In this document: positions 10,642-20,873 of the stretch, in pieces
How the letters are laid out: each line of letters starts with the position of its first letter
How positions within the stretch are numbered: position 1 is the first letter of the stretch
From: Vicia villosa
Taxonomy: Eukaryota; Streptophyta; Magnoliopsida; Fabales; Fabaceae
Length of the DNA: 64,000 nt
Direction: 5' to 3'
Assembly (NCBI RefSeq): GCF_029867415.1
Contig: NC_081183.1
Location: 18,472,404-18,536,403 of the forward strand
The notes under the pieces: model-generated
Database searches by the model: none
What the model saw: only the letters and a program-made list of their open reading frames with translations
Told to the model about the DNA's origin: nothing
Program-made: the position numbers and the translations under genes

Positions 10642-10946
10642 GGGTTAATACTACTTTTCACCCCTGTAATATTGATGAAATTCGCTTTACCCCCTGGTAA
10701 TATTTTTTTTTCGTTTCCCCCCTGTAATATTTTTTTGTTTGCATTACCCCCTAAGCGTGTAATTTAAACACCAAATCTAGGGGGGAAAATCAAACAAAAA
10801 AATATTACAGGGGGATAAACTTTACACTTAGGGGGCAAAAGACATAGTATTTTTATATTTCAAGGGGGTGTTCGAAAAAAAAAAATTTACAGGGGGGGAA
10901 AAGCAAATTTCGCCTATATTACAGGGGGATTTTGTATATTTAACCC
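10642..10946. mobile_element. Mutator-type MITE with 9-bp target duplication
   Basis: This 305-bp non-coding element starts GGGTTAATAC and ends ATATTTAACCC. Its two halves are inverted, with reiterated CCCCCTGTAATATT / AATATTACAGGGGG segments. It is flanked by a perfect 9-bp direct repeat, AAAAATCTA (10633-10641 and 10947-10955). A 9-bp duplication is typical of Mutator-like transposition. Confidence 0.85.
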
Positions 10947-11243
10947 AAAAATCTATTTTCTATTCTATAATCACCTACAACTTTTCATTTTTTACTTTTT
11001 TCTATCTTTTTAACTCTTCATTAAAGGTGATATAAAAATACTATTTTAATGCAATACTTTTTTTTGTTTATCGGTTACTATATTTTAGTAATTGGTATAA
11101 TAAAACTTTTAGAAAATGATAGGTCATAATAATAACATTAATAATAGTATATGATAACTGTTATAAAATATTGTATTTTTTTATTTTTATTTTTGCACAC
11201 CGTTATAACCACTACAAAAAACTCCTCCCCAGCGACATAATTA

Positions 11244-11605
11244 GCGACGTGGACTACACATGGCTAGAAAATTCTTGTTGCGACGTGACCTTAACATCGC
11301 CACCTATATTTTAATAATAAATCCCTTTACAGCTTTAAAGTGACTAGAAGTCAGACATGGGATAATGTGAAAAACAGTTGCGACGTGGGATACACGTCGC
11401 GACATTAATTACATAAATTAATTCACCACACCCCATAACGTTCAAATGGGGGGAATATTCAAATTTATGAAAATTTTGGTTGTGACGTTATTATCACGTC
11501 GCTACATTTAAAATTCAAAAACAACGTTCCATTGATGTGACACAGTGGCAGCTCTGCAGGCGTGTATGTGACCGTTGCCATGTTGCGACGTGTATGTCAC
11601 GTGGC
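11244..11605. promoter_or_regulatory. 5' subterminal palindromic binding-site array of CACTA
   Basis: Sites of the form GCGACGTG-N5-CACGTCGC occur at 11244-11264, 11280-11300, 11380-11400, 11482-11502 and 11585-11605, with small variations. The spacer is five bases in every case. In En/Spm the TNPA protein binds subterminal repeats, so these are the likely binding sites of the element's own second protein. Confidence 0.65.
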
Positions 11606-11639
11606 AACTAGCGAGGCGCCTTCCACGTTGCTACATTGT

Positions 11640-11963
11640 CTATTAATCCAGCCATTTCACTTTCCCCCCACCACCATTCATGAAACTTACTCTCTGCAAA
11701 CTCAAAAACCCAATTTCTCTGCAAATCCAAACCCTTATCTCCTCCTAAAATCCAACCCTTCTCTCCCAAATCAATTCAATCCCAATTCTTTTTTTGAATC
11801 AAAGGTAGTTAAGGTTATTTTGATATTTTTTTTATTTTCTTATAATTTTATTATATATTTTGTTGTTAATTTTTGATTTTTTTTGTATAGATTAGTAGAT
11901 TGAAGAAAGTTGTAGATTGAAGAAGGTTGTAGATTGAAGAAGGAGGAGTAGATTGAAGAAGAG
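11640..11963 (+). other. Leader exons of the CACTA transcript
   Basis: A CT-rich leader-like stretch (about 11640-11804) ends at a donor (CAAAG/GTAGTT). A small exon at 11891-11963 follows TATAG, ends in GAG/GTAAGT and is made of four near-repeats of GTAGATTGAAGAAG. The next acceptor (TTTACAG, ending 12103) opens the transposase remnant. The open frame across 11562-11876 has no homology that I recognise and I treat it as untranslated. Confidence 0.45.
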
Positions 11964-12103
11964 GTAAGTTATTTTTGTGTATTGTAGTATATATTAAATA
12001 GATTTAATAGGTATATATGTTTGTTGATATGTTTGTTTATAAAATTTGTTTAATAGGTATTGTATTTGTTGAAAATATATTGTGTTTGTTATAAAATTTA
12101 CAG

Positions 12104-14080
12104 ATACTGGCAAAGAATGCCGAATTGAAGGATACGGAGTCACGCACAATTGGACAAAAAGAAGTATATTTTGGGACCTCCCGTATTGGAAAGATAACTT
12201 GTTGCGCCATAATCTAGATGTTATGCATATTGAGAAGAATTTTTTTGATAATGTATTTAACACAGTGATGGATGTGAAAGGCAAAACGGAAGATAATGAA
12301 AAGGCCAGACAAGACATGGAAAAATGGTGTAACAGAAGAGAGTTGGAGTTGAAGCCTCTACCGAATGGAAAGTTATTAAAACCCAAGGCTTGTTTCACTC
12401 TGACTTCCAAAGAAGCTAAAGCTGTTTGTCGATGGCTAAAAGATTTGAGAATGCCCGATGGGTATTCATCAAATTTATCAAGGTGTGCTGACCCTAACAC
12501 TGGGAAGTTGCATGGAATGAAAAGTCACGATTGTCACATTTTCATGGAACAATTGTTACCAATTGCATTTGGCTCGCTACCCAAACATGTTCTTGATCCA
12601 CTAACTGAAATTAGTCAGTTTTTTAGAGATATTTGTGCGTCAGCTTTAAAAGTGGAAGACATCATGAAGTTGGACCAAAACATTGCAATCATTCTTTGTA
12701 AGTTGGAACAAGTATTTCCGCCTGGTTTCTTTGACTCCATGGAACATTTACCTGTGCATCTTGCATATGAAGCTTTTCTTGGTGGACCAGTTCAATATAG
12801 GTGGATGTATCCGTTTGAAAGGTTCATGGGTGATTCAAAGTGATCAGTGAAGAATAAAGCAAGAGTTGAAGGTTCTATATGTGCACATTACCTGCATCGA
12901 GAAACATCACATTTTTGCAGTCATTATTTCAATCACTTGATGTTAACTCTTAGAACCATACGGAATCCGGTAAATGTCAACCAGAGGAGTCAATTCACCT
13001 TATCAGTATTCAGTCTTCCAGGTCGACCTTCTGGAAAGAAGAGTGTGCATTGGTTGACCCAGAAAGAAATGCAATCCGCACATGTCCATGACTTGATCAA
13101 CTGCGTTGAAGTTAAACAATACCTTGAGTAAGTTTACCCAATAGTTTTTTTACCTTTGTTGACAATGTCTGTATACCAAACTTATTTAACTTATGGTGTA
13201 TATTTTGTAGGGAATTTAACAATGCCTATTTTCATAGTACCGGTGTACAGTCAACATCCGGCGTCATTCATGCTCAATTTCCCTTATGGTTCAAGCAAAG
13301 ATTGTCTACTGTGTTTCCACCAACTCCAGAAATACTCCATTTGAGAAACTTGGCAGAAGGCCCTATCCAAAGCGCAAATGATTGGCACACATACTTCGTG
13401 AACGGATATAAGTTTCACACTGAGGCATGGACCGAAGGGAAAAAACCATAAACAGTGGTGTATTTGTAAAAAGAGTTACAGATGGTGGTGAAGATGACTT
13501 TTATGGAGTTATTAAACATATCTACGAGTTGGTATACCATTACTTGGATTCAGAAAATAAAGTTGTCTTGTTTTATTGTGAATGGTATGATCCAAGTAGA
13601 GGTACCAAAATAGACAGGTCATACGGTACTGTTGAGATTCAAATGAACCGGAAATACAAAGAGTATGATCCTTTCATAATGTCAAATATTGTTAGGCAAG
13701 TTTATTATGTACCTTATCCTTCATTTGTGACACGTAAAAGAGGATGGTGTGTTGTAATAAAAACAAAACCCCAAGGTCATATTGAAAATGGCGATCAAGT
13801 AGAAGATGTTGCCTATCAAGTTGATGATGTTGATCAAATTAATGAAGTGGTTGCAGCTGAAGACATTACAAGTTTGAATGACACAACTGTTGAGGGACAT
13901 CAAGTTGATGCATCTATATTGTTGGTTGAAAATAATGTGGATGAAGAGAATGATGAAGAGTTTGAATCCGATGACAATAATGAAGAGAATGACGAAGAGA
14001 ATGATGAAGAGATTGCTTCCGATGACAATAATGAAGAGAATGATGAAGAGAATGATATGGATAGCGAAGATGAAGAATAA
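12104..14080 (+). pseudogene. TNP2-like CACTA transposase remnant (Transposase_21 end, DUF4218, DUF4216)
   Basis: In intact elements this protein cuts and joins the transposon ends. Here only the C-terminal part remains. It opens with the tail of the Transposase_21 domain (HNWTKRSIFWDLPYWKDN, then LDVMHIEKNFFDNVFNTVMD). It then shows DUF4218 (HDCHIFMEQLLPIAFGSLP, HLAYEAFLGGPVQYRWMYPF), DUF4216 (YGVIKHIYELVYHY, LFYCEWYDPSRG) and a very acidic tail of tandem DEEND/NNEEND repeats. An in-frame TGA sits at 12841-12843. An intron (13128-13210) joins in frame. One base appears lost in an A-run near 13440, shifting the frame. The catalytic acidic residues lie in the missing part, so the protein cannot be active. 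Confidence 0.85.
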
Positions 14081-14096
14081 CTAAACATTGAATGTA

Positions 14097-14250
14097 ATAT
14101 CTAATTATGTGTTAATGAATAACTATTTATGTGTTAATGAATATCTATTTATGTGTTAATGAATATCTATTTATGTGTTAATGAATATCTATTAAATATC
14201 TAATTATGCGTTAATGAATAATCTATTTAGTGTTAATGAATATATATTGA
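14097..14250. repeat. 22-bp tandem repeat
   Basis: About seven copies of TTATGTGTTAATGAATATCT, some shortened or altered, lie between the two CACTA genes. Confidence 0.8.
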
Positions 14251-14292
14251 TCTTAATGAATTTATTATCTTTGTTGGTGAATAATAAAATAG

Positions 14293-16538
14293 GTAACAAG
14301 CCACCTAAGAGTAAAGATAGTGGTAGGAAGTCCCAACGTCCGAGGATAGTAGTATGTGACGCGCCTCACACAGCCGCGTGTCCCCGCCCTCAGAGTTATG
14401 TTGATCCTATGTCTCTAGCCATTACTCAGGCTTTTACCCCATTACTCTCCTCCCACACATTCCCGCCTGGGGTACCTGCATCTTTCTAGTACTCAGCGGT
14501 ACCTCCATCCTTCCAGCATCCTGGTGTGCCATCGTCCTTCCAGCAGGCAGGAGGACCTAGCTTTCCATTCACACATATTGGTGTGCCCCCGCCCAGCTTT
14601 CCATTCTCCCATACTGGCATGCCTTCATCCTTCCAGCAGACTGGAGGATCTGGTTTTTCATATCCCATCCAGGTGACTTCATCCTTCCAGCAGACGGGAG
14701 GGTCCAGCAGTACACGTCCGACACAGGCTGGACGATCTCCTAGTCCACGCCCCACACAGGCTGGACAATCTCCCCGTCCACGTCCCACACAGGCTGGGCG
14801 ATCTCCTAGTCCACGCCCCACACAGGTTGGAGGCTCACGCACCCCACATCCCACACATGTACCAACATGTGAGGTTGATGAGGCAGTTGATGAGATAGAT
14901 GGAGCTGATCTTCGTGGGAGGGATGATCCCGATGAGATTCATGTCATTGACGGCAGATTTTGGATTCAGCCCGAAGGAAGCAAGTAAGTTTCCTATTTAA
15001 AAACTTTTATAGTATGTATACATTTTTTTCATTTTTTTTATAAATTTATATCTAACATTTTCATTTTTCGTTTCAGTTTTACGCCGAGTCGGACTGCTGC
15101 TAGGGTTGTTAACTATATAATTCAGCAGATGTATAAATCAGCTTTTAAGAGCTATGGGGACGTCAAAAATAAAGATGAATGGTTTAGAATGTTTAAGGTA
15201 TTGTTATTTATATAGGTTATGCATTTAATTTATTGTTTTAGTTATAGTTATTTAAATAAAATTCTCATTATAATTACTTAACATTTTATTTTAATGTCAT
15301 ACAACATTATTGCAGGAGAAATGTGTGTGGGATCCTTTGAGTGAAAAAAGTGTTCAGAAACTTTTCAATACCAGATGCTCTAAAAGAATGTCTGATATGC
15401 TGCGGCGAGTAAGGGAGAATTATGAGCTTCATGGTATCCGTCCTAACTGGATAGGCGAGGAGGTTTTTCATGAGCTTGTTACATATTGGAGGAGTCCAGA
15501 ATTCCAGGCTAAATCAGAAACTTTTAAAAAGATGAGGGCATCTGAAAAGGGCGGTTGTGTCAACACAGTTGGAAGTATTAGCACCGCCGAGCATGCCCGA
15601 CGATTGGTAAAAATTTTAAAACTTTTAAGTTACATCTTTATTCATAATATATTTTACTAATTATTTTTAATTATATTATTTAGGCTAAGGAGTTGGGGAG
15701 AAAACCATTGATGCCTGAGCTGATTTCGAGGACCCGGACAAGGAGATCGGGAGGTTTTGTCGACGAGCGCACGAAGTCGTATCTTGTAAGTGAAATTTAC
15801 GTTGTTTATTTTTTTTAAATTAATACAAAATTTGTGACGTGAATTTCATGTGGCAATTGATAAATTGCCACGTTAAAATCATGTGGCAAATCATAAGCTG
15901 TGGCGTGAAAATCACGTGGAAACTTTTTAATATATTTTAATATATAGTATATACATATTTAATTAGTATAATTAAATATGCATTTAAATATTTAACTTAA
16001 ATTTTTTTATTGAATATGTGTGCAGGAAGATTATGATAGCCGACTTGCCATTTTTCTGGAAAATAATCCTCAATACATGCCAGCAGAGGGGGAGCCGCTT
16101 AACGCGGATGTTGATCACTATATTTGGTGTGAGGTTATTAAAGAAAAAGGACCTAATGGTTGCTTTTTTGGTGCTGGAAATTTGGCGGCCAACTATAGAC
16201 GTGGTGACCGCAATCTATTTCAAAGAGTTCAGGATGGAGAGGGTGGATCGCGTCAACCAAATCTGACACAGGAACAAACTGAATTAGTAAGGCAATTGGC
16301 GAGACGCGAAAGTGAGGCCCAGATCGAGATGATGCAGAAGAAGCAGTCTGATATGGAGGAGCAGCATGCGCGACAGATGGAGGGCATTATGAAGAAGCAA
16401 GCTGAGATGGAGGAGCAAATGAGATGGTTTATGCAAGGAGGAGGAAATTATAGTAATGCTCCTCCTCAAGAGCCGGAGGATGATGGGGTGGCTGATGATT
16501 TTAATCCGGATAATTATTTTCCGGATGATCCCTCTTAA
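14293..16538 (+). pseudogene. TNPA-like CACTA protein gene (plant Transposase_24 family), one nonsense codon
   Basis: This likely encodes the DNA-binding accessory protein of the element. Exons, with consensus borders, are about 14293-14983, 15077-15197, 15316-15606, 15684-15785 and 16026-16538; all join in frame. The first encodes a low-complexity region (repeats around SSFQQ and RPTQAG). The middle exons give the family core (PSRTAARVVNYIIQQMYKSA, CSKRMSDMLRRVRENY, WIGEEVFHELVTYW). The last gives a long charged coiled coil (ESEAQIEMMQKKQSDMEEQ) and an acidic end. A TAG at 14487-14489 breaks exon 1 where a glutamine codon would fit the repeats. An ATG at 14214 lies upstream in the same frame, but the AG at 14291-14292 may be the true exon start. 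Confidence 0.75.
15834..15930. promoter_or_regulatory. CACTA-type palindromic sites inside an intron
   Basis: Between exons 4 and 5 of the TNPA-like gene lie TGACGTG-N5-CATGTGGCA, a GTGGCAATT/AAATTGCCAC inverted repeat, and GGCGTG-N5-CACGTGG. They resemble the subterminal sites but are diverged (CACGT to CATGT). They could allow self-regulation of the gene, or mark the inner edge of an older element. Confidence 0.35.
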
Positions 16539-16870
16539 AAACATTTTGTATTTTATTTGTTTTAAATTTATTTTTATGTAAAATATTCTACATTTTAATT
16601 CATTAAAATATTAATTTTAAATTTTTGGTTTTATTTAATTGAATTTATTATATAATATTTATTATATGAATTTATTTTATACAAATTTATTATATAAATT
16701 AGTTTTTATAGATTTTATTATATAAATTTTATTTTATAGATTTTATTATATAAATTTTATTATATATAAATTTATTATATATATATTTTATTATATATTA
16801 ATTAATTATATAAAATATATAAAACAAAACAAATCTAGCGTGAATAAATTTTTTTAAAAAAAAGCATTTA
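16539..16870. other. AT-rich 3' flank of the TNPA-like gene
   Basis: This is very AT-rich, with reiterated TTTATTATATAAAT. It is presumably the 3' UTR and spacer. Nothing else is seen. Confidence 0.5.
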
Positions 16871-16875
16871 ATGTA

Positions 16876-17115
16876 GCGATGTGGGAAACACGTCGCTATA
16901 TTGGTCAACAAACACACTTTCCCACACCTGCTGTGTGTGCAGGGAGCTATTTCCTATGTAATCCTGTTGCGACGTGGGAGTCACGTCGCTACTTTCTGAC
17001 GTGGTCTCCACGTCGCTACAATGTTGCCACGCGTGCTCCTGCGACATATATGCTCACGTCGCCACTTTTTGGTTGCCACATGATTTTGCACGTTGCGACG
17101 TGTAATCCACGTCGC
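16876..17115. promoter_or_regulatory. 3' subterminal palindromic binding-site array of CACTA
   Basis: GCGACGTG-N5-CACGTCGC type sites lie at 16876-16896, 16969-16989 and 17095-17115. A half-conserved one lies near 17000-17018 (TGACGTG-N5-CACGTCGC). Spacers are again five bases, mirroring the 5' end. Confidence 0.65.
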
Positions 17116-17757
17116 TGCAGAGAACATTTTTTGTAGTGAACCACCTTTAATACTACCTTCATTATTTACTTACTACTTTTCTACCCATTTCACCTATTCG
17201 TTCTTTTCTATAATTTTTTTACAATTGATAGCAATTGATAGCAAATTGTAAGTCACTTAACTTAAATATGATTTACTCACAAACATACAGCGAATAAAAT
17301 AGATGCATTGACAAATTGAAAAATCAATTACATATTCCACAAAAGTTTACATGATGGAACAAATTACCACATTTTATTTGGAAGAATTTATCAATAACCA
17401 TTTTGACCTCTGAAATTAGAATTTTCTTAATTTTAATTTATCTTTTCAGCTTTTATTTGTTTTGTATTATTTTTGTCATTTATTTTATTTATTCTTTCAT
17501 TTGTTAATTTAGTGAATTAGGTCTTACCCCCATAATTATAATTTTTTTCCGGTTAATTTAGATTGGATTTATAATTAAATAATATTATATATTTTGTTGA
17601 TATTATGTGATTGAATTTATTTTTAATTTAAATTCAATTGAAAAAATGACAACGACTCATAAAAATGTTGATATGGTGTAAATTAATTTAATGAATAAAA
17701 AGTTATATTAATAAATTCATAGTATCGATATGTTTATAATATATTCAAATTAAAGAT

Positions 17758-17758
<1 letters not shown>

Positions 17759-17822
<64 letters not shown>
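17759..17822. repeat. (TA)n microsatellite
   Basis: An uninterrupted run of TA dinucleotides about 64 bases long. Confidence 0.95.
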
Positions 17823-17827
<5 letters not shown>

Positions 17828-17929
17828 CTATAAAATTATTGTTAACTTTTTAAATAAAATATAAACTCAATAAAAAATATCAATACAAATATATTTTATA
17901 TTTATCGATAACAATTTATCAAAATGTAT

Positions 17930-17956
17930 CCGCGCATCGCGCGGGTAGCCGTCTAG
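17930..17956 (+). mobile_element. Helitron-type 3' terminus
   Basis: A GC-rich hairpin (CCGCGC-ATC-GCGCGG, 17930-17944) is followed eight bases later by CTAG (17953-17956) and then a T. This is the classic plant Helitron 3' end in a very AT-rich setting. I could not place the matching 5' TC end. The CACTA element would lie inside the Helitron if its 5' end is left of 11207. Confidence 0.6.
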
Positions 17957-19297
17957 TATATATAAATCCAAGGTTGTCATGATGACAACCCTAGCCACAT
18001 GACACCTTGGTAGTATCTCTAAATAAAATTTGGCCACATGTCACCTTCATAATAAATCTAAACAAAAATCTTAATTTTGACTTTTACTAATTTAACCCTA
18101 TATTAAAAATAAATAAATATAATAATCATAACAATAATATAATATAATATTCAACCACAAATATTAATAATAAATATATAAATATGTAGCATCTAATATT
18201 TATTAATAATAATTATACAAATAATATATAATATATAATAATTAACTAATAATAATATAATGTCTAAATATATAAAAACAAATATAAATAAGTTTATACA
18301 AATAATTTATAAACAAAAATATTAATTTTTACTTTTACTAATTTAACCCTATATTAAAAATAAATAAATATAATAATCATAATAATAATATAATATAATA
18401 TTCAACCCCAAATATTAATAATAATTATATAAATATGTAGCAGCTAATATTTATTAATAATAATTATACAAATAATATATAATATATAATAATTAACTAA
18501 TAATAATATAATGTCGAAATATATATAAAAATATAAATAAGTTTATACAAATAAATTATAATGGATACGAAATAAAAAATATATACTTATAAAATATAAA
18601 GCTATGTGTTAAAATTCTTTATATTTAAGAATAAATTTTATAAATTAAAAAAAGTTAAGATTTAAAATTTATATTAAGAAACAAGTTAAAAATTTTAAAT
18701 TTAACTTATAACTTAGATGTTAAACTTAATATAGTTCAACTGTTCAAGTATTCATATTTTTATACTTTAAAATTTTTTGTTAAAATTCTTTATATAAAAA
18801 TTATTTTATTTATATAAATAATATAAATTATAAAACCTTAATTCTAATTTTTATTAATTTGATACTATATTAATATTAAATATAATAATAATAATAATAA
18901 TAAATATTAAGAATAATAATGATAGAAATGTAATTGCTTAGGTTAAGAATAAGTTTTCTAAAGTTAACAAAAATTAAAAATTAAATTTTATATTAAGAAT
19001 ACAAATAAATATTGAACGTTAGACAATGATAATAATGACAAAATTAAAATGATAATTATTGCATAAAATTACTATGTATAAATCCTATAATGACAAAATT
19101 AAAATGATAATTATTGCATAAAATTATTATGTATAAATCCTACAATAAAGTGTAATAAAAATTGAAAACTTTTCAATTCCAATCAAATTAAAATTGTTGA
19201 CCGACTATAAATATGTCTTTTCTACAACCTCTCAGCTCATAAGAGAATGCTTTGATGGAAGAGATTGTACTTTGTGGATAGAAGAAAATATTTTTAT
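17957..19297. other. AT-rich spacer with local duplications
   Basis: No gene is seen. It holds a small hairpin at about 17970-17990 (GGTTGTCA/TGACAACC) and a tandem duplication with a 251-base period (about 18062-18552). A second tandem duplication with a 55-base period spans about 19034-19143. Confidence 0.6.
18062..18552. repeat. Tandem duplication, 251-base period
   Basis: The block starting at CTTTTACTAATTTAACCCTA (18081) recurs at 18332 and stays recognisable for about 245 bases, with a few substitutions and small indels. Confidence 0.75.
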
Positions 19298-19306
19298 TCT
19301 ATAATT

Positions 19307-20864
19307 TTTTTTTTTGGAAATAAAGAGGGCCGAAGCCCAAACAACAAAGAAAAGACTACACACACACCAATCTGACAAACGAACGACCTTGTCTGTCATC
19401 CTCTAACACACTCACAATACTAGCTGGAGCCGTCGAAAAAACAATATAATCTGGCCTAATACTACAACCAATATTAGCTAACACATGCGCACATCTATTC
19501 GCCTCCTTGTACGAATGGCACAAACAATAATCCTCTAAGTTCTCCAATAAACTCCTTATTGGATTAATGATTGTCAAGCTTTCCTGCATATTCGAGTACC
19601 CTCTCTCAATAGCCTGCACCACCAGAGTAGAGTCCACATGAATTTCCACCTTAAGGTATCCCAAAGATACAATAAGCTTGAGTCCCTCAAACAGACCCCA
19701 AAGCTCTGCTATAAAACAATTACATTCTCCAAGAAATCTAGCGAAACCTCCCACCCAAACACTATGCTCGTTCCTAATAACTCCGCCACAACCTGCAACG
19801 TTATTGTCCTTCACAGCTCCATCGATATTTAGCTTAACCCAATCTCTCTTCGGAGGCGACCAAGTAATCACCTTAGTTTCCATATTCCTCCCCATAACAA
19901 TTTTATTCATACTGATAGCTTCCGCATACTCCTTAGCTTTCTGAAAAACAAAAGCTCCTGGATCAAACGGACGGATATAAGCCGCAACATGCTGCTCTTT
20001 CGCCACATCCAAAGAAAATAGCACCCGTAGGCCCAGATATTCTTCCAATCTCTCCCATTTCTACTCCTTATGTTGATATTAAATGAAATCCAAGCATCAT
20101 AATCCAACAGAAAAAAGTTGCTCACGATTTCGTTTGGCACTATCATATTCCACAACTGTTGGGCCTTAGCACAGTCACGAAACACATGCAATGAATCTTC
20201 GCACACGTTTCCACACATCAAGCAGGCTGCCGTCCCCATACCTTTTCTGCTTTTGCTGTAGTTTGTTAAAATCCTGTCATGTTTCATAAGCCAAATAAAA
20301 CTTCGGACACGCTCCGACGCTTCAATTTTCCAAATTTTCGACCAATCCGGATCAACCGAATCCTCGCCATAGTTTGCAAGAGAATTATACATCTCTTTTA
20401 CCATGTAGCACCCTGAACTCGTGCCTGCTATAATAAATTTGTCATCATTTTGCATATCCTGAGGAGGCATAACAGCATGCAGCTTATTAATCAAACCTGC
20501 AGGCATCCACTTTTCCAAATCTGCCCAATTCCAATTGCCACTATCACTTAATAACGCCTCCACCTTAGCATGAATCAAAGCCTCGGGAACATTAACATCA
20601 AAGTCAACAATGCACACACTAGGCTCAATCCAACAATCCTCCACCACATTTGCGATCTTGCCGTTACCTAAACTCCAAAAACCAGTTTCAGCCAACTTCA
20701 GAATTGTCTTGCATATAGCTTTCCCCACACCAGAATCTGACCTTCGACTTTGTGGAGGGATTTGAATGTCAATATCCTTGTATAGACCTTTTAGAACACG
20801 GCACCACAACTCGTCGGGGTTATTTAACAGCTTCCAACTTAACTTCATTATGCACGAATCATAA
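19307..20864 (-). mobile_element. 5'-truncated LINE (L1-type) insertion
   Basis: On the minus strand the element ends in a poly(A) tail (plus-strand T run after 19306). It contains the C-terminal part of an L1-type ORF2. A 9-base candidate target duplication TCTATAATT flanks it (19298-19306 and 20865-20873). Homology begins abruptly near 20850, as in typical 5' truncation during target-primed reverse transcription. Confidence 0.75.
19356..20860 (-). pseudogene. LINE ORF2 C-terminus: zf-RVT and RNase H, frameshifted
   Basis: The first frame (down to about 20010) shows KLSWKLLNNPDELWCRVLKG, then a zinc-finger RVT region (FIWLMKHDRILT, CLMCGNVCEDSLHVFRDC). A frameshift near 20010-20040 leads into a second frame with the RNase H domain: WVKLNIDGAV, FIAELWGLFEGL and EIHVDSTLVV, ending at 19356. 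The reverse transcriptase proper is missing. The fourth acidic RNase H residue (usually RCADALA) is histidine here (RCAHVLA). It is non-functional on truncation alone. Confidence 0.8.
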
Positions 20865-20873
20865 TCTATAATT

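Larger units (their letters stand above)
11210..17138 (+). mobile_element. CACTA (En/Spm) DNA transposon, 5.9 kb, decayed
   Basis: The ends are perfect 12-bp inverted repeats (CACTACAAAAAA at 11210-11221, complement at 17127-17138). They are flanked by a 3-bp duplication AAC (11207-11209, 17139-17141), the CACTA signature. Both subterminal regions are packed with palindromic GCGACGTG motifs. Inside are a leader, a TNP2-type transposase remnant and a TNPA/Transposase_24-type gene, all on the plus strand. Both genes carry stops or frameshifts, and the transposase lacks its catalytic N-terminal part. The element is therefore non-autonomous, though its intact ends could still be mobilised in trans. 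Confidence 0.92.

Noticed and set aside
13878..14088. Met/Lys-rich and Ser-rich frames over the acidic tail
   Set aside because: Alternative-frame readings of the GAT/GAA repeat in the TNP2 remnant.
14486..14854. Minus-strand Cys/Gly-rich frame
   Set aside because: Shadow of the proline-rich repeats of the TNPA-like exon on the other strand.
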